A DNA stretch of 64,000 nt, taken from a bacterium. Its GTDB lineage: Bacteria; Patescibacteriota; Saccharimonadia; Saccharimonadales; UBA4665. The stretch's first letter is position 1; each line of letters starts with the position of its first letter. Location of the stretch: positions 434,001-498,000 of the forward strand of contig JAJZMX010000004.1 in NCBI GenBank assembly GCA_021848145.1, written 5' to 3'. Positions 44,615-53,326 of this stretch are shown here, one piece after another. Made by a program: the position numbers and the translations under genes. The notes under the pieces were generated by a model that saw nothing but the letters and a program-made list of their open reading frames with translations, had not been told where the DNA came from and did not search any database.

Positions 44615-45772
44615 TTAGTATTGCTTTAAGTAACTGGTGGAAAATGAAGTTGTTAGTTTTTGCTTTCCGGTTCGCCTCTCAAGTGCCAAATTGACTAGTT
44701 CTTCAACCAGTTTTACGTTGCTTATTCCAGCTTCTCTGAAGTTATGGGCGTAAAGACTTCCGGGCAGCGTATTAACCTCGTTAAAGTAGACTTTGTTTGT
44801 CTTGGAATCGATTAATAAATCAACCCTAGCTATACCCTTGCATCCTATAGCCTTGTATACCTCTAGGGCAGTTTGCTCACTCTTTTCGTACAATTTCTTA
44901 GGCAGTGGCGCTGGCAACTTACTGTAACCTTGAGCGCCTCTTTTGGCACTCTTGCCTTTTTTGCCACCGTGCATGTATTTACTATCGAAGTCAAAAAAAT
45001 CCTCGCCTTTAACCATTGGCTGCTCAACAAGTGCCGGCCTTGGATCGTCATTGCCTATTATTGGCACCGTTACTTCAATTAAGTTTGTTACCGCTTCCTC
45101 AACTATTACCTTATCGTCGTAGTGAGCCGCAACTTCAATTGCGTTTATTAAATCGCTCTCATTATTCACTCTGGATATGGCAATACTAGAACCGAGGTGC
45201 ACTGGTTTAACAAACAGTGGGTATTTCAAGGGTTTGATCATTTCTAAGACAAGCTCGAGATTGGTTTTGAAGTCCCTAGCATAAAACCATACAAACCGAC
45301 TAGTTGGTATGCCAGCCGCCTGAGCAATGATTTTGGCTAAAGACTTATCCATGGAAATAACACTAGACGGCAGATCACAACCTACATATGCTACATTGGC
45401 CATTTCAAGCATACCCATTAACTCCCCATCTTCACCGTGCGTACCATGTGTCGCTGGAAACACAATATCTACCTTAATACTGCGCTGTTTTAGGCCATTT
45501 CGTAAAACTATTTCCATGCCTACGCCAATACGCAAGGAGATCGGTTTTTGCTTATCCAAGAAGGTATCAATACTACCGCTGGTATATAGGGATATGTCTT
45601 TAAGCTTAGGATCACTAAACCATTGCCCCTTCTTGTCTATATAGACTGGAACGACAGAATATTTACCACTTAGCTCCAACGGTCTAATTATGCTAGCTAT
45701 CGCCGTAACAATGGAAACATCGTGTTCTGTTGAGCGTGATCCAAAAATAACTGCTACTGTAGGTTTTGACAT
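44615..45772 (-). CDS. ddl: D-alanine-D-alanine ligase
   Basis: The ATP-grasp ligase makes the D-Ala-D-Ala of peptidoglycan. Family segments include FGSRSTEHDVS, HGTHGEDGELMG, FVKPVHLGSSIAIS and YFNEVNTLPGSLYAHN. At 385 residues it is normal. The ATG is preceded by TATACT at 6 nt, so it is leaderless. It is followed downstream by leuS and preceded by murF in opposite transcription order on the same strand. Confidence 0.94.
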   Translation of the reverse strand: MSKPTVAVIFGSRSTEHDVSIVTAIASIIRPLELSGKYSVVPVYIDKKGQWFSDPKLKDISLYTSGSIDTFLDKQKPISLRIGVGMEIVLRNGLKQRSIKVDIVFPATHGTHGEDGELMGMLEMANVAYVGCDLPSSVISMDKSLAKIIAQAAGIPTSRFVWFYARDFKTNLELVLEMIKPLKYPLFVKPVHLGSSIAISRVNNESDLINAIEVAAHYDDKVIVEEAVTNLIEVTVPIIGNDDPRPALVEQPMVKGEDFFDFDSKYMHGGKKGKSAKRGAQGYSKLPAPLPKKLYEKSEQTALEVYKAIGCKGIARVDLLIDSKTNKVYFNEVNTLPGSLYAHNFREAGISNVKLVEELVNLALERRTGKQKLTTSFSTSYLKQY

Positions 45773-45778
45773 GGCTTT

Positions 45779-45784
45779 AGTATA
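45779..45784 (-). promoter_or_regulatory. -10 box of ddl (leaderless)
   Basis: TATACT on the minus strand is followed by AAAGCC and the ATG (6 nt). Confidence 0.5.
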
Positions 45785-45793
45785 ACTCTATTT

Positions 45794-47236
45794 TTAGGAG
45801 TAGTTGTCTGTCCAGTCATTTTGCATTAAAACTATATCCCCTTTAGCTACCATATGCTCAATATTGGAATAAAAAAACAAAGGGTCGTCAACTATTTGGA
45901 CTTCACCTTTGAAAGTGTTTTGTTCTAACCCTTTCTTAATTACACTTGAGACTGAGTTATTCATAAGTATCACCAAATCTGGACTGGATAATGCGATTAA
46001 CTTGCCCATTTCTAGGTGGATCCGTTCTGTTTCCTGACCTTGATCAACCAAACCAGGGGTAATATATATTTTCCGTTTAGCTTTGAGCTCTTTGAGTATC
46101 TGCGTTCCTGCCTTTATCCCTTCAATGTTGCCGTTATATGTATCGTCTATAATCCAGGCCCCACCTATGTTATATGGCTGCATCCTATGCTCGAATGGAC
46201 ATGTTTTTGCTATACCTTTCTCGATTTGATTCTTACTTAATCCTAGGTCAAAGGCAATTGCGGCGACTGCTGATAGCGGCCCAATTTGGTGCCTACCAAT
46301 TAGACTACTTTTTAGATTTAGCATTAATTTATCTGAACTAAGATTAAAACTTAGTCCCTCAATTCCTACCTTTACTCCACTAACTTTCCAGTCTCCTACC
46401 CCACTGGAATCATAGGTCAAATAATTAGGCTTAATAAATTGTCTAACAGCTTCTGATTCACCATTAACAAAGACATTATTGCCTTTTAGAAAACTTGCTA
46501 AATAAAAGATGTCTTTCCCGGCCGCTTCAATAGTTTTGTACTTATCTAAATGAGCAGGCGCCAGCCCGGTTATCACGGCATGAGTCGGCTTAGTAGTCTG
46601 GCTAAAGCGCTCGACGTCTCCGGGTGCCCCTTCGCCAAATTCAATTATTAACACCTCTTCTTTACCGTTTAGGCTTTTTGCAAACTTGGCATGTTCAATT
46701 GCAACGTTTTTGTTTGCAACAGTGGCAGCAACAGACCTGCCTTCACCTATAGTCGTATTAAGCAATTCTTTCATTGTTGTCTTTCCATAACTACCCGCAA
46801 CAGCGATCTTAACGGCCTCGTGTTTAGCGAACAGCTGGGTTGACTGAGCCACTAATTTCCGCTCGTTGGGCTCAACAACCAGAATCCTACCCAACTCAAG
46901 CGGTATAACAACAAGGTGCGACCAAACAAAGGGGTATGAAATTATGAGCGGTATGCCTAATTCCCATTCCCACACGGTACTAGTAATTATTCCTAGAATT
47001 AATAAAACTATACCGGCAATTATTTCCAGTGCCATGCCAAGTCTTAAGAAGGCCTCCAAAAGTTTTGCTTTAGAAGTACGTTCTAAAACGCGACGGTTTT
47101 GGACTTTAGAGAAGTCTGTTGTTCTCCAAAGCCAGTTTAAGTACGGCTTGCTTTGGTATTCAGTCGACTGGAGCATATATGCAACAACTGACGGGAAGCG
47201 AGGAGAATAGGTAGAGGTTATTTCTTTTAGCTTCAT
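45794..47236 (-). CDS. murF: MurF-type Mur ligase with N-terminal membrane helices
   Basis: The central ATPase has AVAGSYGKTTMKELL and the substrate-binding NVAIEHAKFAK, and the C-terminal domain contains IDDTYNGNIEGIKAG, typical of MurF, which adds D-Ala-D-Ala to the UDP-MurNAc-tripeptide. The N-terminal domain is replaced by about 120 residues with two or three hydrophobic helices (LEIIAGIVLLILGIITS and LGIPLIISYPFVW), so the enzyme is probably tethered to the membrane. Its ATG overlaps the upstream hydrolase stop as ATGA. Confidence 0.85.
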   Translation of the reverse strand: MKLKEITSTYSPRFPSVVAYMLQSTEYQSKPYLNWLWRTTDFSKVQNRRVLERTSKAKLLEAFLRLGMALEIIAGIVLLILGIITSTVWEWELGIPLIISYPFVWSHLVVIPLELGRILVVEPNERKLVAQSTQLFAKHEAVKIAVAGSYGKTTMKELLNTTIGEGRSVAATVANKNVAIEHAKFAKSLNGKEEVLIIEFGEGAPGDVERFSQTTKPTHAVITGLAPAHLDKYKTIEAAGKDIFYLASFLKGNNVFVNGESEAVRQFIKPNYLTYDSSGVGDWKVSGVKVGIEGLSFNLSSDKLMLNLKSSLIGRHQIGPLSAVAAIAFDLGLSKNQIEKGIAKTCPFEHRMQPYNIGGAWIIDDTYNGNIEGIKAGTQILKELKAKRKIYITPGLVDQGQETERIHLEMGKLIALSSPDLVILMNNSVSSVIKKGLEQNTFKGEVQIVDDPLFFYSNIEHMVAKGDIVLMQNDWTDNYS

Positions 47237-47979
47237 AGAAAATCCTCTATTATTTTAACAACTTCAGCGTTTTTTTCCTGGTGAATAAAATGGCTCGTTG
47301 ATTCCAGCACCACAAGCTTAGACCCTTTTATTAATTTATTAAATAGCTTAGCGTCACTTATTGGTATTGCCGGATCACGGTCAGCATTTATTAGTAGGGT
47401 GGGAAGGTTAAGTTTAGAGGCATCATCTTGTAGATCCTGACTTACAGTTAGCTTAAATGTTTCCTGAAGGTGTGGCGCCACAAGCATATCCGATCCAATT
47501 GTGCCATATAGTTTACGGCGCAACTGCTGCCTTGTTAGCTTCGGCAACCAAAAAGTGGATATCTTACCAACTTTAGCAACAATTTTTGTTACTAAACGCT
47601 TAGTCTTATTGGTGTTCCTAATTCCGGCCGATGCTAGTAGTACTAGCTTGTCAGCCTTTAATACTCCATCAGATAATCCACGTATTGCTAAAGCCCCACC
47701 ATTACTATGACCAATAATGGCATATGGATTTAGTTTTAACTTCATAAGGAAAGCGGCTATAAAGCGAGTGTAGTTATCTAGGTTCCAAACCTCATTCGGG
47801 CTCTGGCTGTCTCCAAAACCCGGTAAGTCCAAGGCCATTACTTGATATTTTTTTGACAAGGAACTTAGTAGGTAATCAAAAGTTTTATGGTCGTCGGCCC
47901 AGCCATGAAGCAAAAGCAAAAGTTTACCTTTACCATTTTGCTCATATGTCACTAAAAGGTCGTCTACTATTATCTGCAT
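47233..47979 (-). CDS. Alpha/beta hydrolase
   Basis: The 248-residue protein has the oxyanion segment LLLLHGWADDH, the nucleophile elbow GHSNGGALA and the C-terminal catalytic His in STSHFIHQE, with Asp in NADRDPAIP. The substrate is unknown. It is translationally coupled to murF (ATGA overlap), which suggests but does not prove a wall-related role. A TATAAT box is 14 nt before the ATG. Confidence 0.85.
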   Translation of the reverse strand: MQIIVDDLLVTYEQNGKGKLLLLLHGWADDHKTFDYLLSSLSKKYQVMALDLPGFGDSQSPNEVWNLDNYTRFIAAFLMKLKLNPYAIIGHSNGGALAIRGLSDGVLKADKLVLLASAGIRNTNKTKRLVTKIVAKVGKISTFWLPKLTRQQLRRKLYGTIGSDMLVAPHLQETFKLTVSQDLQDDASKLNLPTLLINADRDPAIPISDAKLFNKLIKGSKLVVLESTSHFIHQEKNAEVVKIIEDFL

Positions 47980-48032
47980 GTCTTCAAAGTGTAATTATAC
48001 GGCAATATTCGTTTATGCTTATTAAACGTTAG

Positions 48033-48866
48033 CTATATCTTAAGAAAGGTTTGTGAACTGACGGACTCTAAGGGTTCGTTATAGCCTTCTAGAAGTTTTT
48101 GCATTAGCTTTTGGTCTTCCTTGCGTTTCTTTTCGCTCAAACCTAAAAGCGAAGCATTCTCAAAAATATCAGGGCTTTCCTTTTGTTCTTCACTACCAAA
48201 GTGCTTGCTTAAATCCTCTAAAATTGCGCGTTTAGGTGCATAAATTTCACTTTTTGACTGCTGACAAGCTGCTAAGTTTAGTGACTTGATCTGTTTTGAA
48301 TTTAAATGTAGTTCAGGAATAATTATGTGCCATCTATCATTAATCCAAATAACAGGCTTATTAAAAGGACCTCTGCCTAACATCAATCCCAAATCTGGAC
48401 GTAGGGGAAACACATAGCCGTAAGAGTTCCAATGCGGGTTATGCATTGCGGCCATCCCTCGGTCATTTAAAACTAACTTGGCATTGTCACAGACAATTAT
48501 TGACCACCTAGCACGAAGCACCGCAGCTTCAACTTTTGGCCTATCCTCTTCGCTTGGGTTGAACAGGGAAGCAATATAGAAAGATACCTTAACCCACGCA
48601 TCAAGGCTAAAGACACTATCTTTGGCAGAAGCTAGCTCATTTATAGCTTGTTTAAGCTGCTCTTCACTAACATCAGAAATCGGTTTCTTGCTTTTTTTGT
48701 CTGTTTTAATCAGAGTGGTTTTTGCTTTATATGATTGAACATCGCTACTACTTAATTTGCCATTTGTCTTATAAAGGATCCAGACAGTTCCCGCTTTAGA
48801 CTTTCCGCTATTAACTGAAAATTGACTAATAGAAGAGGCCGTTAATTGATTGCTTTGCTTTGGCAT
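48033..48866 (-). CDS. Hypothetical protein, 277 aa
   Basis: The protein lacks membrane segments. The central part (SIIVCDNAKLVLNDRGM, YGYVFPLRPDLGLMLG) resembles the region of DUF4238-like proteins where a viral-type or bacterial product keeps FPLxPxLxL, but I cannot confirm this. The N-terminal 90 residues are basic and Ser/Lys-rich. It is followed by no operon partner; tRNA-Ala lies just upstream. Confidence 0.5.
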   Translation of the reverse strand: MPKQSNQLTASSISQFSVNSGKSKAGTVWILYKTNGKLSSSDVQSYKAKTTLIKTDKKSKKPISDVSEEQLKQAINELASAKDSVFSLDAWVKVSFYIASLFNPSEEDRPKVEAAVLRARWSIIVCDNAKLVLNDRGMAAMHNPHWNSYGYVFPLRPDLGLMLGRGPFNKPVIWINDRWHIIIPELHLNSKQIKSLNLAACQQSKSEIYAPKRAILEDLSKHFGSEEQKESPDIFENASLLGLSEKKRKEDQKLMQKLLEGYNEPLESVSSQTFLKI

Positions 48867-48893
48867 AACGTTTACCTACATTTACCCTATTTT

Positions 48894-48970
48894 TGGTGGA
48901 GTATGGCGGATTCGAACCGCCGGCCTCGGCAATGCGAATGCCGCGCTCTAGCCAACTGAGCTAATACCCC
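48894..48970 (-). tRNA. tRNA-Ala(CGC)
   Basis: The minus strand folds as a complete cloverleaf: acceptor GGGGTAT pairs with ATACTCC (one G-T), D-stem GCTC/GAGC, anticodon stem CGGCA/TGCCG with loop TTCGCAT, T-stem GGCGG/CCGCC with TTCGAAT. The anticodon CGC reads GCG (Ala). The 3' CCA is encoded. Confidence 0.93.
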
Positions 48971-49024
48971 AATTTTGTTCTTATTGTAACCGATAGTATA
49001 TACAATGGTAAGCGACGAGAGCAT

Positions 49025-49351
49025 ATGCTAAAAAAGAAACTAAAGAGAATAGGTATAAGCGCTTTAGTGATGCTAGTAATGTTTTTGGCTAGCGGGTTTG
49101 TCTACATCTATTACAGCGATAAATCGGCAGCACCAAACAAGACAAGTGCCAGACCCGCAGCCTTAAAGTACCAAGCCATTAAACCTCCGCCAAAGCCAAG
49201 CCCCAATGCTAAAGTCGGAGTAACTGAAGAATCCTTTGATAGTCCTGTTGCTCCAGGGGCAACCACTTCAATCATTATCCAAACTACAGCTGGAGCCACC
49301 TGCACAAATATGGTTACAAACCAGAATGGTCAAATAGGTTCAAGATACTAG
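49025..49351 (+). CDS. Hypothetical membrane-anchored protein, 108 aa
   Basis: The product has a basic N-terminus and one helix (ISALVMLVMFLASGFVYIYY), then a Pro/Lys-rich spacer and a short C-terminal domain (ATTSIIIQTTAGATCTNMV). It is likely exported and anchored. Function is unknown. Confidence 0.55.
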   Translation: MLKKKLKRIGISALVMLVMFLASGFVYIYYSDKSAAPNKTSARPAALKYQAIKPPPKPSPNAKVGVTEESFDSPVAPGATTSIIIQTTAGATCTNMVTNQNGQIGSRY

Positions 49352-49374
49352 AGCTATATATAGCGTTACTTTTA

Positions 49375-49402
49375 GTATTGATAGTCCTAATAGTATCAAT
49401 AC
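49375..49402. terminator. 9-bp-arm hairpin between small ORF and hsp20
   Basis: GTATTGATA and its exact reverse complement TATCAATAC are separated by 10 nt. There is no following T-run, so it may be an RNA hairpin or a regulator site rather than a true intrinsic terminator. Confidence 0.35.
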
Positions 49403-49420
49403 AGGAATAAACACCGTAAA

Positions 49421-49447
49421 TTAGCACTCTTGACATTAGAGTGCTAA
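49421..49447. promoter_or_regulatory. CIRCE element (HrcA operator) of hsp20
   Basis: TTAGCACTC-N9-GAGTGCTAA is the canonical CIRCE sequence without mismatches. Its spacer contains the -35 TTGACA, so HrcA binding would directly cover the promoter and release it on heat shock. An hrcA gene must lie elsewhere. Confidence 0.95.
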
Positions 49448-49459
49448 TTTTGGTATATA
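49430..49459 (+). promoter_or_regulatory. sigma70-type promoter of hsp20
   Basis: TTGACA (within the CIRCE spacer) and TATATA are separated by 18 bp, about 60 bp before the hsp20 ATG. Confidence 0.75.
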
Positions 49460-49521
49460 AAAATTGTGGGTTTACCACTATAAAAAATAAGTCACCTAAT
49501 TAGACTAAGAAAGGAGTAAAT

Positions 49522-50004
49522 ATGTTTGATTTATTTCACCGTCCCGACGACGCGCTCGGTCTGTCTACTTTTGAAGAGATGGACAAATTGTTTGATAACT
49601 TTTGGCATACTATAGGCATGCCAACCAATACAATTAATTTGCCCTCATTAGATATTTACAGTAAAGACGATGAGCATATGGTCGTTGAAATGCAGGCCCC
49701 AGGTTTTGATACAGAGGACATAGAACTCAACGTTCGTAACGGGGTCCTGGAGATCAAAGGCGAAAAGACTGAAAAGGCAAAAGATGAAGATAACAAAAGA
49801 AGTTACTTGGTTCGCGAGCGAAGTGCAAGTTTTGCTCGACGCTTAGTCTTACCAGAGGGTTCAGATGCGGATAATATTAATGCTGAGCTGGACAAGGGCC
49901 TACTTACTATTACCGTACCAGTAAACAGACCCAAGGCCAAACGCATCCAAGTCAAGAAAGCCAGAACATTAAACTCTAAAAAGCTGTCTGCTAATACTAA
50001 GTAA
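49522..50004 (+). CDS. Small heat-shock protein, Hsp20/alpha-crystallin family
   Basis: The 160-residue protein has the alpha-crystallin domain (LDIYSKDDEHMVVEMQAPG to LLTITVPVNRPK) with the conserved G-L/I-L motif DKGLLTITVP, a flexible N-terminus and a Lys-rich tail. It acts as an ATP-independent holdase. An AAAGGAG ribosome site lies 5 nt before the ATG. It has its own CIRCE-controlled promoter and is followed by a strong terminator. Confidence 0.95.
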   Translation: MFDLFHRPDDALGLSTFEEMDKLFDNFWHTIGMPTNTINLPSLDIYSKDDEHMVVEMQAPGFDTEDIELNVRNGVLEIKGEKTEKAKDEDNKRSYLVRERSASFARRLVLPEGSDADNINAELDKGLLTITVPVNRPKAKRIQVKKARTLNSKKLSANTK

Positions 50005-50020
50005 TAGGCCGTAGAAATAT

Positions 50021-50051
50021 ATAAAGCCCTGATACAGCAACAGGGCTTTAT
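50021..50051. terminator. Bidirectional intrinsic-terminator-like hairpin
   Basis: ATAAAGCCCTG and CAGGGCTTTAT are perfect 11-bp arms with a 9-nt loop. The hairpin lies between the + strand hsp20 and the - strand tRNA-Leu, and could stop both transcripts. Confidence 0.75.
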
Positions 50052-50063
50052 GTTTAGCTACAA

Positions 50064-50150
50064 TGGTGCGCGGGGCGGGAATCGAACCCGCACGCCCGGT
50101 TGGGCAACAGATTTTAAGTCTGTCTCGGCTACCAATTACGACACCCGCGC
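50064..50150 (-). tRNA. tRNA-Leu(TAA)
   Basis: On the minus strand the acceptor GCGCGGG pairs with CCCGCGC, the anticodon loop CTTAAAA gives TAA, and a long variable arm (class II) with the GCCC/GGGC stem is present. The 3' CCA is encoded. It is 6 bp from tRNA-Cys and likely co-transcribed. Confidence 0.95.
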
Positions 50151-50156
50151 TTAAAC

Positions 50157-50230
50157 TGGAGGCGCCGACCAGAATCGAACTGGCATAAAAGGTTTTGCAG
50201 ACCTCTGCGTAACCACTCCGCCACAGCGCC
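50157..50230 (-). tRNA. tRNA-Cys(GCA)
   Basis: The acceptor stem GGCGCTG pairs with a C-terminal half that ends GGCGCC, followed by discriminator T (U73) and encoded CCA, typical for Cys. The anticodon loop is CTGCAAA (anticodon GCA). It lies immediately upstream of tRNA-Leu. Confidence 0.95.
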
Positions 50231-50335
50231 AAAACTTTAATCTTACCTAGTATATCTTATAGGCGGCTTCAGACTATAATACTATAGCCTGCTAGACTTT
50301 CCACACTAAAAGATAACCAGATATAATAGGGTTAG

Positions 50336-50839
50336 ATGTCGTTCATAAATAGGATCAACACCCCCGTACTAGTTGGAGTATGTGCATTCTTACTAGTCAT
50401 TACTCTATCTCTCGGAATATATATATTTGCAGTTGGAAGCACTAGTCCAGTAGATAACCAGGCATTCCAAAGCACAAGTAGCACCAATCTATACAAAGTT
50501 CTGAAACCCGCTACCGTACCACCTAAAATTGCAGAATGCAAGCAATCACTTAGTTACGCGTCTAATGGCAATCCTTCACCCGTAAAGTGTTCTAATGGAG
50601 GTCTTAATGTATTAGCCTGGAATGCTATATCTGCCCAAGAACCAAAGGTGATGAAATTAGGATATTCACCGACTCAATCCCAGGTGCAAACAGCCATGTG
50701 CTCTGACGCAAGCGCTGCTAATCTAGATTCTAGCGTAGCTATTAGCGCACCAATAGAAGAAACAGCCTACTATCTATCTGCACTTTACTACGGTTGGAAT
50801 TTCAACATTAATCCTGCTGCGGTACTTTCCAGCTGTTAG
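50336..50839 (+). CDS. Hypothetical exported/anchored protein, 167 aa
   Basis: One N-terminal helix (LVGVCAFLLVITLSLGIYIFA) precedes a 130-residue outer domain with four cysteines (AECKQS, VKCSNG, AMCSDA, LSSC) that may form two disulfides. A TATAAT box is 8 nt before the ATG. It is convergent with the baeRF-type gene, overlapping it by 4 bp. No family recognised. Confidence 0.6.
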   Translation: MSFINRINTPVLVGVCAFLLVITLSLGIYIFAVGSTSPVDNQAFQSTSSTNLYKVLKPATVPPKIAECKQSLSYASNGNPSPVKCSNGGLNVLAWNAISAQEPKVMKLGYSPTQSQVQTAMCSDASAANLDSSVAISAPIEETAYYLSALYYGWNFNINPAAVLSSC

Positions 50840-51993
50840 TAACGCATGATAGCAAGCATCAATCTACCTTCTACAAGCATACTGCCAGCTTCTATATTTA
50901 CAAGTTCTCCACCTGAACCCCAAACCTCACGTGTAATATAGTTAGACAACTGTGCCGTCTCTTCTGGAGGCATAGTTATCACCGGGACTGGCTCTGAGTT
51001 ATCCTGAACCGTGTCGGTTGTCAACTTAATACCTGAAACTATTAACTTATCTACCCTACCATCATCCGCTGCTTTCGTAATAGCGGTGAAGTCATTGGCT
51101 ATCTTGTCAGTAAGCATGCCCCCTAACTGTAAATATTGGTTAACTATTGCTTCGTGCCTAGGCTTAATAATCTCCTCTTTAAAGAGTTTTAGTGCCTGAC
51201 TAAACAATGCTCTGGACTCATTGACTCCATCTACATGCCGATTTAAAACCTTTGGATAGTTAGTTTGTCTTCTGTACTCAGATATTTCATTTTTGGTCCC
51301 AGCTAAAATTAATGGCAGTTTCTTATCCGTATACTTAAGAACTCTCTGATCTATCATGCGCCAAAAGCGATGACGTTCTTCTTCGGCAGAATTCTTGTGA
51401 CCACCTCTCGCATTAAAACCCTTTGTACTAGCGTAAACTGAACCTTGTCTCTCGTTAGTTAGACCAATTTCATCAATTAAAAGTCCCTCTTCTAGATTGT
51501 TGGGCAAACCTATAAGAATCTCACTTAAGCCATACAAGTCACCCTTATATATCTTAGGCTTATGTTGAGTTACGCAAAGAACGTAATAGTCCTTTAAATC
51601 ATTTAGCAAACTTAAAACTGGTGCTAAATGGAACATTTCGTCTACGGATAAATACTCTTGGGTATCATAAGGCAAATAAAACATAGAAAATTCTCCAGGC
51701 CTAGCACATATTAATAGTCCCCCTTTTTAACGTTCCCAAAACACAGTATCCGATAAGAAGCTTTCTAGGCTCCTATCTAGTTCCTCTGCAAATTTTGACG
51801 CTCTCTCTTCCCTGGCATTAAGAATTTTAATGGCCTTATTTTTAATGTTTTTTAACCTTATCTGGTCTTCTGACATGTGTGGGGGAGATGCGCTAATGTG
51901 CGTAGGAAGATAAATTGTTACAGCAGGCGCACGAGGCTTTTCAGATAAGAGTTCATTAATAGCTTGATAGCTAAGAACTTGAGGTTGTTCCAA
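50836..51993 (-). pseudogene. baeRF-family protein interrupted by one in-frame TAA
   Basis: The track lists two ORFs (51993-51727 and 51684-50836), but they are one reading frame. The N-terminal part (PAVTIYLPTHISASP, QIRLKNI, FLSDTVFWER) and the C-terminal part (KGGLLICARPGEFSMFYLP, HLAPVLSLLNDLKDYYVLC) match consecutive pieces of the bacterial archaeo-eukaryotic release factor family. A single TAA at codon 89, where related proteins commonly carry Gln, separates them. It may be a fresh nonsense mutation (CAA to TAA), a sequencing error or a read-through gene. The start is TTG with an AGGAGG ribosome site 6 nt upstream. Family members bind peptidyl-tRNA or ribosomes, but their roles are poorly known. 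Confidence 0.75.
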
Positions 51994-52057
51994 AGCCTAC
52001 CTCCTATTTTTAGCATTATTATGGTAAACAAATCTTTCATATTTTTCCGTGAGTATT

Positions 52058-52951
52058 CTAACTGGATTGAGCTTGAGTTGCCTTGCGGTAAATTACGGGC
52101 ATAAGTAAGTTAGAAACCTGATATGTTAGAGCAGCAAGTAGAGCAACTGAAAGCGTTGCTCCTACCCAATGCAGCGAAAGTGCCAAAGTTACAAGTATTA
52201 AACCGGCGCCACCTAGAGGTAGGCTACGCCGACTTATAACATAACCTGTGGCATAGGCAACCAATAGCGCGAACCAGCCCAATTTTATGTCAAAAAGCTG
52301 CAACGCTCCCCACAAAGCAAATAATTCACCAGTCCAGTATAGTAACATTCCCGCCATCAGGATAGTTAGCTCCTTTGCGCTTTGCTGTTTAAGCATGTCC
52401 AACATAAAATTCACTAACTTGTGGGCGTAGGGAAATTTAGATATATTCTTCCTAAAAATTATAGCGAGCGTGAACAGAACCGTACCTGTTGGCACGCCAA
52501 TAATCCAGGGCAGTATTAGGTTGGATGGGATGCCGCCATGAATATAGCCGTAAATAGACGCCACCATTACTGCCGGAGCAAGAGCTGCGTACTCCCATAG
52601 TCCTAAATAGTACACTCTTGCCTTACTGCCAAGTGAGATATGGGTAGCAACATCAAATCTTGTTCCACCGCCAGCTAAAAATGGATGAAATCCCGAAAAA
52701 GAATAATTAGCGGCCCTTTTATAACTAATCTTGAACACATGCTTGTATGGAAGAACATAAGCCCAGTAGGCTACTGATTGTGACGCAATAATTAAAAGTA
52801 ACCATACAGCATCAGCGTTAATAATGTGGGACGCAATTGATTTGAATCCTGCTCGATATGACATCCCAACAAAAGATGCACCAACAAGGAAAATGATGAT
52901 CCCAAAAAGTAACGTCCTACTTTTTAGTAGTTGGTGAAATTTTTCCTGCAT
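52058..52951 (-). CDS. Flippase-like integral membrane protein (lysylphosphatidylglycerol synthetase transmembrane type)
   Basis: About eight predicted helices over 297 residues include FSGFHPFLAGGGTRFDVATHISLG, in part, and SRRSLPLGGAGLILV, similar to the UPF0104/LPG_synthase_TM family. It lacks the synthetase domain of MprF, so it probably moves a lipid or glycan across the membrane. The specificity is unknown. Confidence 0.65.
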   Translation of the reverse strand: MQEKFHQLLKSRTLLFGIIIFLVGASFVGMSYRAGFKSIASHIINADAVWLLLIIASQSVAYWAYVLPYKHVFKISYKRAANYSFSGFHPFLAGGGTRFDVATHISLGSKARVYYLGLWEYAALAPAVMVASIYGYIHGGIPSNLILPWIIGVPTGTVLFTLAIIFRKNISKFPYAHKLVNFMLDMLKQQSAKELTILMAGMLLYWTGELFALWGALQLFDIKLGWFALLVAYATGYVISRRSLPLGGAGLILVTLALSLHWVGATLSVALLAALTYQVSNLLMPVIYRKATQAQSS

Positions 52952-53026
52952 GACACCAACAGTTTATTTTTAAAAACTAAATACAGCTATAAAAATTCAC
53001 CCTTTGAAAAGAAGCTAAACGGTTTA

Positions 53027-53326
53027 CTAAAATGCTGCTGATTCGGTTGAAAGCTGGGAACTGTCTACGTTATTTGAGCCAACGCTAGTTTGGTTTAGGG
53101 CAGTCATGGCACTGTTTAACTGAGATGCGTTATTGATTGTAGGAGCAGGTGGAGTAGTTACAGGAGGTGAAGTTAAAGCCTTAGAGCTACTGCTGTTTGC
53201 TGAAATGCTAGGTATGTGCGTGTTATTGCTTTTAACTACATAATAACCGACAACCACTATGGCAGCTAAAATTGCAACCGCTACAATGCCTTCTACAACA
53301 GCGAATCCAGATGATGATTTTTTCAT
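53027..53326 (-). CDS. Type IV pilin-like (prepilin) protein, 99 aa
   Basis: The N-terminus has a class III signal: a short basic leader ending in Gly, then FAVVEGIVAVAIL with Glu at the +5 position, as required for prepilin peptidase, and a hydrophobic helix. The rest is a short Ser/Pro-rich tail with no pilin head domain, so it may be a minor pilin or pseudopilin. Its ATG overlaps the preceding stop (TAATG). Confidence 0.75.
   Translation of the reverse strand: MKKSSSGFAVVEGIVAVAILAAIVVVGYYVVKSNNTHIPSISANSSSSKALTSPPVTTPPAPTINNASQLNSAMTALNQTSVGSNNVDSSQLSTESAAF

Noticed and set aside
49969-50232. 87-aa ORF on the minus strand
   Set aside because: It runs across tRNA-Leu and tRNA-Cys and the terminator; the open frame is a by-product of these RNA genes.
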